Part shown: positions 23,204 through 33,032 of the stretch, piece after piece
Numbering within the stretch: the stretch's first letter is position 1
How the letters are laid out: each line of letters opens with the position of its first letter
Origin: Hansfordia pulvinata
Lineage: Eukaryota > Ascomycota > Sordariomycetes > Xylariales
Direction: 5' to 3'
NCBI GenBank assembly: GCA_006538405.1
Contig: BJKQ01000002.1
Location: forward strand, 3,348,001-3,412,000
Length of the DNA: 64,000 nt
The notes under the pieces: model-generated
The model's input: only the letters and a program-made list of their open reading frames with translations
The model's database searches: none
Told to the model about the DNA's origin: nothing
Program-made: the position numbers and the translations under genes

Positions 23204-23628
23204 ACTCCCTAGAATGCAGGTCTCGCGAAAGCATTCATGTTACCTCTTACAGTTCAAAATCCTTTTAGCCAGCCACCTGGGCCTGCATGCTACTGCCTGC
23301 ACCAGCCCCCAGAATCCCCAGAATCAATTCAATAACACTACCACCACCACCACTCTGCCCTCCTATGGCCAGCTCCAGGTCTACCCAGGGGGAACTTTTC
23401 ATTCTGCATCTATTAAAATTGCTTCTGGATTCCTAGTGTGGAAGACTGGCCAGATAGCCCATCTTCTGGGCTGTCTGGTAGCTCCTTCCTTAAGTAGGTA
23501 ATTTTAATGGTTTTGAGCATTAAAAATGAATTTACTATGAACATGGTCACTATAAGGGTTTCTTTATATGAAAGAGGTAACATGAATGCTTTCGTGAAAT
23601 ATGTATTTACACAGTATTTTAAAATGGC

Positions 23629-23671
23629 AAAACGGTCACTATTATCGTTTTGAAACACCCCCTCCGCGCCG
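23629..23671. repeat. Right terminal inverted repeat of the MITE
   Basis: Reverse complement of the left end, with one substitution in the ATAATAG/ATGATAG portion and a shorter G/C run. Confidence 0.85.
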
Positions 23672-24395
23672 TATGGTAGGTATCGTGTACGTGTACCTTG
23701 CTCGCAACGACATCCTATTGAGTGTTGCTTAAATAATGCGAGGGGCTCCGCGGGTACACAGTACCTGGTGCGCTGGCCTCCACTCTTTCCCCGTTCCGCA
23801 TCGTCGACGCCCTAACTTCAGCACCGCAAGCGTTGGAACTTGAGTTACAGTGGACGTCTCTTCTGCCAACCGCATCCCACCTGTACATCGTATCCAGAGC
23901 TTGCTGCGCCTTGATCCCACCGCCCCAGCATCTGGCTCGCCTGCATCACGGCATGCCTCGCTCTCCAGCCTTGTTCTTCAGACAACGCCGTCCACCTTTC
24001 GTTCCGGGCTTCAGGGCAGACCAGCGGGCGTAACACCGCCCCCGAACGCTCGCCTTGCATACTCGCCAGAATACCTTGACGTCATCGTCCGTGTCCAACT
24101 TCGCCGAGGCACACGAGCCTGGCCCTCCCTGTCTCGTGACCCCGACTTGCCATCCCAGACCACGTTTCTGCTCTCGCGCGCTGCGAGACCGGCGTCCGCC
24201 GGCGTCTCAAACTTCGCTACCTACCTACCTTTCTGAACCTTGCCCTTGCGCGTTTTGACTTTCTGCCCATTGCAGCCAGCCAACGACCTCGAACCCGATC
24301 CGGCCAGATCAGATCAGATCAGATCAGATCAGATCCCAGCCTCCGCCTCCGTATCTGTTGTCCAGCGGTGCGCTCCGCGCCCCTCTGTCGCCCAC
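23672..24395. other. Upstream region of the PXB-DUF3818 gene
   Basis: Pyrimidine-rich promoter/5' UTR-like DNA with a (AGATC)6 repeat at 24306-24335. Open frames running into the gene lack an ATG upstream of 24396 in the coding frame. Confidence 0.55.
24306..24335. repeat. AGATC pentanucleotide repeat in 5' leader
   Basis: Six tandem copies about 60 bp upstream of the ATG at 24396, so probably within the 5' UTR. Confidence 0.85.
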
Positions 24396-26483
24396 ATGGA
24401 TCCGCCCTCGGCAACCCCGCAGCTTTCCGCCGCCCAACTCAGGTCCCTCTTTGATATCCTCGTCCACGCCGAGACATATGCCGAGGTCGTCAGCTTCAAG
24501 GACCCCGACACCATCAACCACTACGGCCATCCTTTCGTGGACTCAGACGCCGCCGGCTCCCCCGGGCCTGGCGACGCCCCCCAGGATAGCTCCGTCACGC
24601 CCCTCCTGCAGCTGCTCCTCAACGACTTTGTGCTGCGAGCTCCTGGGTTCCGGGACCTGCCCATAGAGTTCTGGAGTGTCAAGTTCCGCGAGATCATGGT
24701 TAGATTTGGCGATGCAGACCTCTCAGAGAGCTATGACAAGGGGTCAATAGGTACCAGAAAGCGCCTGGGCACCGCGGCCTCCGTCATTCACGAGGCGGTC
24801 ACTCGCGGTCTTCTCGCCGGCATACAGCAGGGTAACTCCTCAGACCTTCACAAGGCCTACGATTTGACATGCGCCGCCCAGCTCAGCGCCGCATACAACG
24901 ACGCCGTGCACGGCCTGGTCTACGGCGACCTGGTCGACGACCTGTTCAAGCACATCCAGAAGACGAAGGACTTCGAGAGCCACTCGCCTGCCATCAAGGC
25001 CGCCGTGGACTACGCGACGATCCACGTTGCCACCTTCCTGCACTATGTATTCGTTCTGTCATCCGATGGGCCCTACCTGCTTAAGTTGCTGGAGAACGTC
25101 CATAGTCTCATCCCCTACTCGGTCATTGGCCAGACTCTGAGGGTGGGGAACGCCGCGACGATGATGAATGGCATCTTCCGCATCGTCCTCGCCAAGATCA
25201 GCGTCGGTGCCATCACGAACTGGATCGGACTGACGTCCAATGCCGCGGATGGAATGAATCTGCTGCAAAGGCGAGCACAAACCCCTCCGAGCCGAGGCCA
25301 CCGGCCCATTATACTGACCTCGACCAGGATCATCTCCATGACACTGGAGTGGGATGCGAGCGATTTCCGCAAAGCATCCGAGAGAATCAGAAAGACAAAA
25401 GACGCAGACCTGGAGAAAGCCCTAACCGTGATAGACCAGCACGTTCAGTCGGCGAGATCGCAACACGAATCCGTCAGGGAAGCCAGCCAAGAGCAACAGC
25501 AGTCAATCATCGTTGCCATTCTATCCGCGCATGATGGGAACTTGAGCGCCAGTCTCACTGCAGCCCAGCACGCACAATGCCTAGAATACTACGCCGCACA
25601 GCTTTCGATTCGAGACATCAAGAAGATAATAGACGTTACTTGTCGGGATAGTCCTGACCTCTTGACACCGCTGATCAAGGGCTCCCTCCAAGCATTTGAG
25701 CCAATGATACGAGAGGTACATCAGGCTGTGGATCTGCGCAAGCACCTTAGCTCCCTCGAAAAGCTGCTGAGGGATCTTATTGAGACCAGCAAGCCCAAGG
25801 GAGCGAACGGGGCAACCGCCCCACCCTCGGTTGACGATTTTGTTTCCTTGCTTCGTCGAAATCGATACAGACTTTTCGATTACTTCAATGATGTCGCCCA
25901 GGGGTGCCCCGAGCTCAGGGAGGTCTGGCGCGAATGGGCAAACAAGGCCGTCGAGTCTTTCCGAATGGGCGACCGCACCAGGGCAGATACCCACGAGGGC
26001 CTTGGAGCGGGGAGCATGGACAGCAACTTGCAAGATCTGTTCGGTCGCATCCCCGACGACCGACGTGATGACGCACTTGCTGCCATCAACTCTCACGCCG
26101 CGTACACTTTGACCCTGACCCAGGAATCCGAGCGAAGAATGCAGCGCATACTTGACGGGACAGCGGGGGAGGATCGAGGTGAAGCCAACATGCGTGGGCC
26201 AGGCCTCTACCTTTCCCAATGGCAGTCTTTGATGGACAAGTCTCCCATTACGCCTGGGGAGAAAGCTGGCCCCGTGAGGTGCGGAAAGGATGTCAGAAGA
26301 ATCAAGGCACTTGGTAAGACCGGGGCAATATCCGACCAGGATGCCTGGGACCCAATCGCGCTGCTTGAGCAGGAAGAACAAACCCTTCCTGCTACCCCCG
26401 ATGTTTCAAGCATCGTTCAGCATTTGGCGCCGGATTTCAGACGCATGATTGCAGACATGACACAACAACGAATTTCCAAGTAG
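24396..26483 (+). CDS. PXB/DUF3818 protein, Lec1 (YPR097W)-like
   Basis: The N-terminus (about residues 8-160) matches the PX-associated PXB domain: LSAAQLRSLFDILVHAETYA, a FRDLPIEFW segment, LSESYDKGSIGTRKRLGTA. The later part (SPDLLTPLIKGSLQAFEPMI, then a VDDFVSLLRRNRYRLFDYF segment) matches DUF3818. Yeast Lec1 with this architecture acts in lipid homeostasis. I see no clear PX fold in between, so this may be the PX-less form. The frame is open throughout. However, 25271-25327 looks like a 57-nt GC-AG intron: donor AAG|GCGAGC, branch TACTGAC and acceptor GACCAG. Removing it joins LLQR to IISMTLEWD, which suits the family, and the length is a multiple of three. Start ATG 24396 gives 695 residues unspliced or 676 spliced. 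It is convergent with the next gene. Confidence 0.85.
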   Translation: MDPPSATPQLSAAQLRSLFDILVHAETYAEVVSFKDPDTINHYGHPFVDSDAAGSPGPGDAPQDSSVTPLLQLLLNDFVLRAPGFRDLPIEFWSVKFREIMVRFGDADLSESYDKGSIGTRKRLGTAASVIHEAVTRGLLAGIQQGNSSDLHKAYDLTCAAQLSAAYNDAVHGLVYGDLVDDLFKHIQKTKDFESHSPAIKAAVDYATIHVATFLHYVFVLSSDGPYLLKLLENVHSLIPYSVIGQTLRVGNAATMMNGIFRIVLAKISVGAITNWIGLTSNAADGMNLLQRRAQTPPSRGHRPIILTSTRIISMTLEWDASDFRKASERIRKTKDADLEKALTVIDQHVQSARSQHESVREASQEQQQSIIVAILSAHDGNLSASLTAAQHAQCLEYYAAQLSIRDIKKIIDVTCRDSPDLLTPLIKGSLQAFEPMIREVHQAVDLRKHLSSLEKLLRDLIETSKPKGANGATAPPSVDDFVSLLRRNRYRLFDYFNDVAQGCPELREVWREWANKAVESFRMGDRTRADTHEGLGAGSMDSNLQDLFGRIPDDRRDDALAAINSHAAYTLTLTQESERRMQRILDGTAGEDRGEANMRGPGLYLSQWQSLMDKSPITPGEKAGPVRCGKDVRRIKALGKTGAISDQDAWDPIALLEQEEQTLPATPDVSSIVQHLAPDFRRMIADMTQQRISK

Positions 26484-26788
26484 AAGCTACGGCGCACCGC
26501 CCGTCACGCACACAATAAGACTGGAGATGAAGACGATCTTGCATTGAAAACGAACCAACCTGGGCTGAGATAACTAATGATACTCAAGGTGTCAATCGAC
26601 AGACAAGGTGTGCCTTTAATCCCTTCTTGAATCAAATTTGCGCCAAACTGACCCTTTTGAACTCTCCACGACAGTAGCATACAGGTGCCTATAGATGCTT
26701 CCTTGGCGGGGCTATATTCAGGAGCTTCCGATGACTGTGCGAGGATTAGCAATGTACAGAGCTCGGTAGGGACATGAGGTGCCGTACA
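26484..26788. other. Convergent 3' region
   Basis: Short AT-richer stretch between the stops of two convergent genes. It presumably contains both 3' UTRs and polyadenylation sites. Nothing else is seen. Confidence 0.6.
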
Positions 26789-27808
26789 TTAGTCCTGGAA
26801 GGCGCGGGCCTCGTAGACATTGGTGCCACGGCCGGTCAGACCTTTGAGGAGACCAGTCAGACCACCCAGGCCACCACCGAGACCACCAGCGCCGGCAGGG
26901 GAGCGAGCCTGGTTGGCATTGAGGTCGCGACCTGCAAGACCCTTCAGGAGACCAGTCAGACCACCGAGACCGCCACCCAGACCACCAGCGCCGGCAGGAG
27001 AGCGAGGCTCGTTGTCGCGCTTGCCGACAGGCGAGCGAGCCTTCTTGGAGCCGAGTCCGTTGGTGATGCCCATGAGGATTCCATCGATGCCAGCTCCGCC
27101 AGAGGAGGTAGCACGGCGGGTCAGGCCGCTCAGTAGGCCAGTGACCATCTCGAGACCTCCGCCAGCGCGGGCCTCAATGTCCTGCTTCTTCACGTCGCCA
27201 TCCTCAGCCATGGCGTCGATAGCAGCGCCCTCGACGGACTCCTGGAACGGGTTCTCGAAACCAGCACGCTTAACCTTGGTGAGCTTGTCCTTGCCAAGCT
27301 TGTCGGTGAGGCCGGCAATCTTCTCGACGGGGACCTCGTCGACGGCACCTGCGAGGTCATCGACACGCTTGTTCAGCTTGCCAGTAATGTCGGAGAGCGT
27401 CTCGGCGTCGGCGATATCGTTGATGGATTGAATCTTGGCAGGCTCGACCTCACGCGCGCCGAGGCCACCAAGGACGCCCGTCACCGCGGACAGGGGGTCG
27501 GACTTGGGCTTGGGCGGGAGCGAAGGCTTGGGCTTGGCGGAGGGAGAAGAAGAGGGCGAAGGAGAGGGAGTGGCCTTCTTGGAAGCAGGCGAAGGCGAAG
27601 GCGAAGGCGCAGGGCTGGATTTGGCCTTCTGTTGGTCCTTTTGGCTGGGGGCGACGGCCGAGTTGAGTTTGTTGACGGTGGGGGGAACCTGCTTCTGGGC
27701 CTCCTTAAGCACCATGTTGAGAGGACCGGTGGCGGCGCTCAAGTCGGGGCCAATTGGGGCCGCCGCGACGCCAACGGCAAAGGCCGTGATGAAAGAAGCC
27801 ACGCGCAT
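26789..27808 (-). CDS. Secreted protein with Gly/Leu-rich tandem repeats
   Basis: A 339-residue single-exon protein starting at ATG 27808 (MRVASFITAFAVGVAAAPIG, a strong signal peptide). The next region is a Pro/Ser/Lys linker (SPSPSPASKKATPSPSP), typical of wall-associated proteins. The C-terminal third carries two near-identical copies of RSPAGAGGLGGGLGGLTGLL plus a following KGL. Each copy is preceded by an Arg-containing junction (EPRSP and QARSP), and a weaker third copy lies upstream (GLEMVTGLLSGLTRR). Several basic pairs (KR, RR, KK) between units could be Kex2 sites. Gly/Leu amphipathic segments are reminiscent of self-assembling or membrane-active peptides, but I do not recognise a family. 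Function is unknown. Confidence 0.75.
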   Translation of the reverse strand: MRVASFITAFAVGVAAAPIGPDLSAATGPLNMVLKEAQKQVPPTVNKLNSAVAPSQKDQQKAKSSPAPSPSPSPASKKATPSPSPSSSPSAKPKPSLPPKPKSDPLSAVTGVLGGLGAREVEPAKIQSINDIADAETLSDITGKLNKRVDDLAGAVDEVPVEKIAGLTDKLGKDKLTKVKRAGFENPFQESVEGAAIDAMAEDGDVKKQDIEARAGGGLEMVTGLLSGLTRRATSSGGAGIDGILMGITNGLGSKKARSPVGKRDNEPRSPAGAGGLGGGLGGLTGLLKGLAGRDLNANQARSPAGAGGLGGGLGGLTGLLKGLTGRGTNVYEARAFQD

Positions 27809-29215
27809 GGTGGATGAGGTTGTGATAAGGAATGACTGAGGTGAGTTGTGATCGAATGTTAGGCGGCTATACAAATGCTGAGGTGTAGCTGAAGAAAGAG
27901 AGAGGGCAGGGGAAGACGATAGCAAAAGCTACCGATGCCCTTGCTGCCTTTTTGTATCGACGAAGCCAGGTTCCTGTGATGCTTTCCAGGGAGGCTTCTG
28001 CCTTGCCCCTGGATATTCGCGAAAGAATTGGGTTGTCAGTCGCGTCGTGGTGATATGTCTCACAAATCCTAGACAAAAGCCGGCTGGCCACCCACCCGTT
28101 CTCCCCTGGACACGGCCTACCCCTCCGCCCGTCGCAATCTGAAGGAGAAACACGGCAATTTCGAACTGGAACGTCGGCCGACGCGGTTCTTGCAGCGCCT
28201 TCGCCTCGCCACCGCCCTGGCGCCGTTGATTGTGCAGGCAGGCCAGCAGCACAAGAAGCACGGCAGATCGTCTCGGATCTGCCAACCCCACCCCTCCGGA
28301 GGTCATCTTTGACCGCCGGGATTTGCGTTTTCTTGCACGTCCGCCGGGACGGTACGCGTCGCGTCGCCGGTGGACACCCGCAGGAGGCGTTTCGTTTTGC
28401 CTTCATCTCCGCCTGCCGACGCAGAAGACCCAGACGATCCAGAGGACAAACACGACGACGGCCGGCGCTGCCGCCGACACGAGACCGGCGAAGAGGGCGC
28501 TATTGTCCGCGGTCAGGGGCCACGTCAGGGGCAGCGAGGCGGCGCGGTCTGAGACCGGTGGGGGTGATGGGTGGTGCTGTCTCGTCCCGGGCGGTGGGTG
28601 GTGGACAGGAGGACGAGTCGTCACGTCAGCTCTGCCCGTCGCGCCGAGTCGATTCGCCATCGTCGTCGCTGGCATGAGGAAACCACCACATTCAACAAGC
28701 CCACGGGGCTTTTTCTAAAGAAATGGAGGAGTTGGGGGGTTCTGTCACGCGGGAACATTGGGAAACGCGGAGCAGAGAGCACGGCATGTCGAAAAGCCAG
28801 GCGAGGCACAGCAGGCATCCCGGCGCGCAACAAAGGGGGTTGCGCCAGAGTGCGCGGCTCTTCTCATTTCTCAGGCACGCGAGACATCCCGAATGCGGGC
28901 GGGTTTGCTTGGGAGCCCCGTCACTTCAGTCCCGATCTTGTTGGAATCCAGCCCGTTACAACCCACTTCTCGAATGGTTTAAGGGGGGGCTTTGCCAGGG
29001 GCACGAGCATTCCTTTGTCCGCCGGCTCTACGCGTGACGCGTGACGCGCCCGCCCCCCCCCCCCCCCTCCGTCGTCACTGTCTCTGTCTCGTCCATCCCC
29101 CGCTCGCCGCCCCCTTTGTGCGGCGTCTACTCACACAGACACACGCTCATCGAGATCGATCGAGCGAAACGGGGGAGGGGGCGGGCAACCCGAGTTTTTT
29201 TTTTTTTTTTTTTTT
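27809..29215. other. Intergenic region with a possible small membrane ORF
   Basis: Apart from the doubtful 90-residue frame at 28403-28675, no gene is visible. Ends in a poly-C run near 29052-29066 and a poly-T run (29195-29216) that abuts the stop codon of the transporter gene. Confidence 0.5.
28403..28675 (-). CDS. Possible small single-pass membrane protein
   Basis: A 90-residue frame with ATG at 28675. The first two thirds are Pro/His/Thr-rich and disordered. The C-terminus has one strong hydrophobic segment (APAVVVFVLWIVWVFCVGRR) followed by positive residues, the pattern of a tail-anchored protein. There is no homology I recognise and no conserved neighbour. It could be a chance frame, so low confidence. 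Confidence 0.3.
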   Translation of the reverse strand: MPATTMANRLGATGRADVTTRPPVHHPPPGTRQHHPSPPPVSDRAASLPLTWPLTADNSALFAGLVSAAAPAVVVFVLWIVWVFCVGRRR

Positions 29216-29216
29216 T
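29195..29216. repeat. Poly-T run at transporter stop codon
   Basis: 22 T on the plus strand, so poly-A on the coding strand right after the TGA of the transporter gene (29216-29218). Confidence 0.85.
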
Positions 29217-30040
29217 CAGTACTGGAACCTAAAGTCCAGCCTCTTGTTCCCCTCGGCGAGACGAGCGGCGGTGTCGCCCTGGTAGGCGGCTCGCTCCGCG
29301 GGCGACATGGCGTCCCAGCGTCCGGCCTTCTCGGCGTTCAGGCGGGCGAGGTACCAGCGCTGGGCGAGGAAGGCGGCGACGCTCACGCAGGCGAGGGCGA
29401 CGCAGACGCGGTTGCCGACCTTGTAGTAGGGCGCATCCCAGGAGCGGTAGACCTGGCTCCCTGCGAGGGAGCCGAGCTGGACGAGGACGTTGTAGGTGGC
29501 GGCGGCGGTGGCGCGCTTCTTGACGTCGAAGGTGTTCTCGGAGATCCACGAGGACACGAGAGGGTGGAAGTAGGGGTAGCCGGAGACGAGGGTGATGAGG
29601 GAGAAGCGCTCCCACTCGCGGCCCCCGTCGGGGAGGGTCAGCAGGGCGGCGAGGAGGGGCACGAGCCAGGCCTCGCCGGCCAGGCAGTGCAGGGCGCGCT
29701 CCCCGCCGCCGAAGAGGCGGTCGCTGGACCAGGCCAGGGCCAGCATGGTGAGGACCTGCAGGCCGGCCGAGGGCGCCGCCAGCATGTTGCTGGCGAAGGT
29801 CGAGAAGCCGATCCGCTTGAGTGTCAGGGACAGGTAGGCCTGCACCGGGGTCGCGGGGATGTAGGCCTGAGAGAGAGAGAGGAGAAATCCGACCGAGAAT
29901 TTGTTAGCGAGAGACACGGGTACGGGGGCGGGAAAGTATAGTAATCAGCCCTCTCTTTTTCGCTTGTGTGTGTGTGTGTGTGTGTCTCAGAAGAGATCGG
30001 ACACGGGATGAAGACGGAGACGGAGACAGGGACAGAAGAC

Positions 30041-30113
<73 letters not shown>

Positions 30114-31751
30114 CAAAAAAAAGAGGAGACTGTACCACGAGGCCGATGAAGTAGAGCGCCCACAGGGACTTGTCGGTCCAGGCGTTCTTGAGATCCTGCC
30201 AACTGCAGTTCACGGGGATTATTGTCAGCTGCCGGGGAAAAGAAGCTCTCTTTCTTCCTTTTTTTTTTTTCTCTCTTTTTCTCTCTTTCACTCACGTCGC
30301 GGGCTCCTTCAGCGCGGTCAGGCCCTTGGCCGGGTCGTCGCGCAGGATGCGGTTGACGACGATGACCTCCTCGCGCTCCGAGTACCAGGGGCGGGGGCAC
30401 AGGGCGGAGGCGGTGGCGGTCGGGGAGCGCGGCAGGTAGAGCAGGGAGGCGGCGCCGATGACGAGCGTCAGCAGGCCCTCGACGAGGAACAGCCAGAACC
30501 AGCCCGGGCGGCCCGTGACGCCCCGCATCTCGAGGAGGCCGGCCGCCAGCAGGGCCGAGATGACTCCTAGACAACGGCCGCGAGAAGGAGAAAGATCGGT
30601 AAGCAACACACGCACACATACACACACACACACTCTCTCTCTCTCTGACGGCAAAAGACAAGACAAGACAAGGACTCACGGGCTATGTTGAGCGTGGACC
30701 AGAACGCGGCCAGCCTGACCGATAGTTCGCGGCTCGTATACTGCGACACCCCGATCAGAAAGAAGTAACGAGAGACATGCACGGTCAGCCTTTCCCGGGG
30801 GGGGTCTTTGTTTTTTTTCGGGATCGTGACTGTGGAAAGACAAGATCCCCACAAACGCGAACAAGAAGAAAGGGTAAACAAAAAACACGGGCTGGCCTGG
30901 CTCGGGAGATCCGGATAGACCACCTCGTCATGTCATCAGGGGGGCGCCCGCGACAATTCCAAGAGAAATAGAAAGAGAAAGAGAAAGGGGGGGAGAGAAG
31001 AAGCTGCTCACGTAGTAGGTGGCCATCAGGACGACGCCGGGGATGAAGCCGCCCTCGCACAGCCCGATGAGGGCGCGGGTGGCGTAAAAGGCCGACTTGT
31101 TGGTCATGAAAGCCTGAGCCCAGGCTGTTGTTATGGTGCGAGGAGTTTCCTTGCTATCAGATCACAGGACTAATTCCGTCCTCAGGTGGGAAGGGGGGGG
31201 GGAGGCGAGACAAACTCACAGACGGTGCTCCAGAGGATGACCATGACGGGCAGGACGGTCCTGAAGCCGTGCCTCTTGATGACGAACTGCATCGGGAACT
31301 CGGCGGCCAGGAAGAAGACCAGCTGGATCGTGGTGCCCTGGAGAGAGGGAGAGGTGAGCGACAGCGATCAATGTCTTTTTTTTTTTTCGTGTCTCTCCAC
31401 ACAAACAAGACGGAAAGCTTGGCCCCGTTTACCCCCAACATCATCAGGGATCCGGTTTTTTCGGAGAGATAGGATGCTCACATTGTTGTAGTCGTCTGTG
31501 GTCATGCCCAGGTCGTCGAGGAGGTTGTCCGCGAGCGCGTTGGACAGGTTGCCGCGGTCGAGCTGCAGGGCGAAGAACTATACAGTAGTCCCAAGAGAGA
31601 GGTTTTGGGTTAGCCAGATGGGGGGACGCGATATGTTCTTTCTGTTTCTTCTCTTTTTTATCACCTGGCTTTCCTCAGACCTGTCTCTGGAAGACCATTA
31701 ACAAGCACCACACCGGCGGCGCCAACGACCGGGACGAGCGCTGAGACGAGC

Positions 31752-31796
<45 letters not shown>

Positions 31797-32086
31797 AAAA
31801 AAAAGAAAAAAGAGAGAAATAAACGGACCATCAAGCAGAGGCACGTGAGCAGGCGCAGGTCCGTCTTGAGGACGACGCGCCTCTCCTCGGCGGGCGACCA
31901 AGCGGCGTCGGGGTCCCAGCGGTGGCGGCCCTCGTAGGCGGCGTCGGGGGCGATGGCGCGGTGCAGGTTCTCGCGGCCGGCCTCGATCGTCGGCGGCGTC
32001 GGCTTGACGTCGTCTTCGTCGTCGTGGCCGCCGGCCGGGTCCCTCCTCCTCTCGGGGGGCTGATGGATGTCCAAGGCGCTGCCCAT
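29216..32086 (-). CDS. Dal5-like MFS anion:cation symporter, eight exons
   Basis: Family members import allantoate, nicotinate, pantothenate or sulfonates across the plasma membrane. I resolved eight exons with consistent phase: 32086-31829, 31577-31482, 31337-31220, 31124-31012, 30740-30680, 30566-30296, 30202-30136, 29866-29216. The product is 544 residues. Visible signatures are [20 protein letters not shown] in the first membrane region, [22 protein letters not shown], then [34 protein letters not shown] and PRSP in the central loop, and later LDFRFQY at the C-terminus. Introns are GA- or CT-rich; intron 1 and intron 7 contain long GA microsatellites. It is divergent from the TauD gene, with 946 bp between starts. 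That pairing is a recurring arrangement for uptake and oxidation of organosulfur compounds, so a sulfonate substrate is a reasonable inference. Substrate is not provable from sequence. Confidence 0.9.
30044..30111. repeat. GA microsatellite in transporter intron 7
   Basis: About 34 GA units within the intron between exons 7 and 8 of the transporter, followed by an A-run. Confidence 0.9.
31755..31791. repeat. GA microsatellite in transporter intron 1
   Basis: About 18 GA units in the first intron, CT-rich on the coding strand. Confidence 0.9.
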
Positions 32087-33032
32087 GGTTGTGTGTGTGT
32101 GTGTGTGTGTGTGTTTGTTCAGGGTCGCTGCACGAGTCGAGGTGTGTCTCCTACTGCGGCCGGCGGGGCTGCCTCGGGTTTTTTTTGTTTGGATATGATT
32201 TATGATTTCTCTATTCATCCCAGAAAAAGGGGGGCGAACGGACCGAAGCGGCTGCGGCTTCAAGGTTGGGGGGAAGATATATACTGGTTTTACGCCTCCC
32301 GAGCAGGGCTGAGCCGAGCTGAGATGGGCTGGTCTCTGGAGTAGACCGCGGGCGATGCGATAAGCAGAACAAATGCCTGCGAGTTTCTTTTCCAGGGTGG
32401 ATGCATGGGTATGGGAGAATCCCTGATGGCTCTGGACTCTGGCCGAGGCCATCTGGGCATATCCATTACGGGGTATAGTCTCGTCTCCGGGGCGGGAGAC
32501 GGGGACACGCACTCCCGTTTTTGTGTGTTTGCTCCGAGATGGGGCATGCGAGTGATCAGTGAGATACAGAGATTGATCATACTCGTGACATTGGCAGCGC
32601 GGAAGGCCGAGAAGGGAAGGGAAGGGAAGGGAAGGGGGAGCCCATCGTCCGTCCATCGCAAAATTGGGGGCCTCGATGTCGTGCTCGGCCCCGGCCCGAT
32701 ACCACCCACCATTTCCTCCTCATTGCATGTATATCTTATAGAACACGACCAGGCTCTCTGGCCTGTGTGCTGCACTGCACTGCATTGCCCTTTCGGAAAG
32801 AAGGCTCTCCAATAAGTTGGGGTAACGGAAAAAGAAAGAGGGAGAGAGAGAGCGAGAAGCCGAGGAAGCCCGTCTTGTCCTTCTTTTCTTTTATAACACC
32901 CTCGCGCCATATCGCTGGCGGATTGTGTCGTCACCGCCGACCCGACTCAACACCATCGTCACCATCGCCATCATAATCACTGCTCATACAATACAACACA
33001 TTCGTCACCCACCTGCCTGCTGCCCTCTCACC
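32087..33032. promoter_or_regulatory. Shared divergent promoter of transporter and TauD genes
   Basis: 946 bp between two divergent start codons. It contains a GT repeat just upstream of the transporter ATG, a (GGGAA)n tract at 32611-32637, and one GATAAG (32359-32364) that could bind an AreA-type GATA nitrogen regulator. A single site proves little. Co-regulation of the two genes is inferred from geometry only. Confidence 0.5.

Larger units (their letters stand above)
23151..23671. mobile_element. MITE with 43-53 bp inverted repeats and TA duplication
   Basis: Inverted ends start CGGCGCG and continue through a G-run, TGTTTCAAAACGAT and ATAGTGACCGTTTT (left 23151-23203, right 23629-23671, with G-run length and one base different). 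A second inverted pair of 23 bp, perfect, lies at 23226-23248 and 23572-23594. TA dinucleotides flank both ends (23149-23150 and 23672-23673), the target duplication typical of Tc1/mariner elements. The 521-bp body is AT-richer than the surroundings, has no transposase frame and contains an internal 12-bp hairpin near 23450-23480. A non-autonomous element moved by a mariner-like transposase encoded elsewhere is the best explanation. Confidence 0.85.

Noticed and set aside
23413..23658. 81-codon minus frame within the MITE
   Set aside because: It reads through the inverted end of the element. There is no start context or domain, so it is not a transposase.
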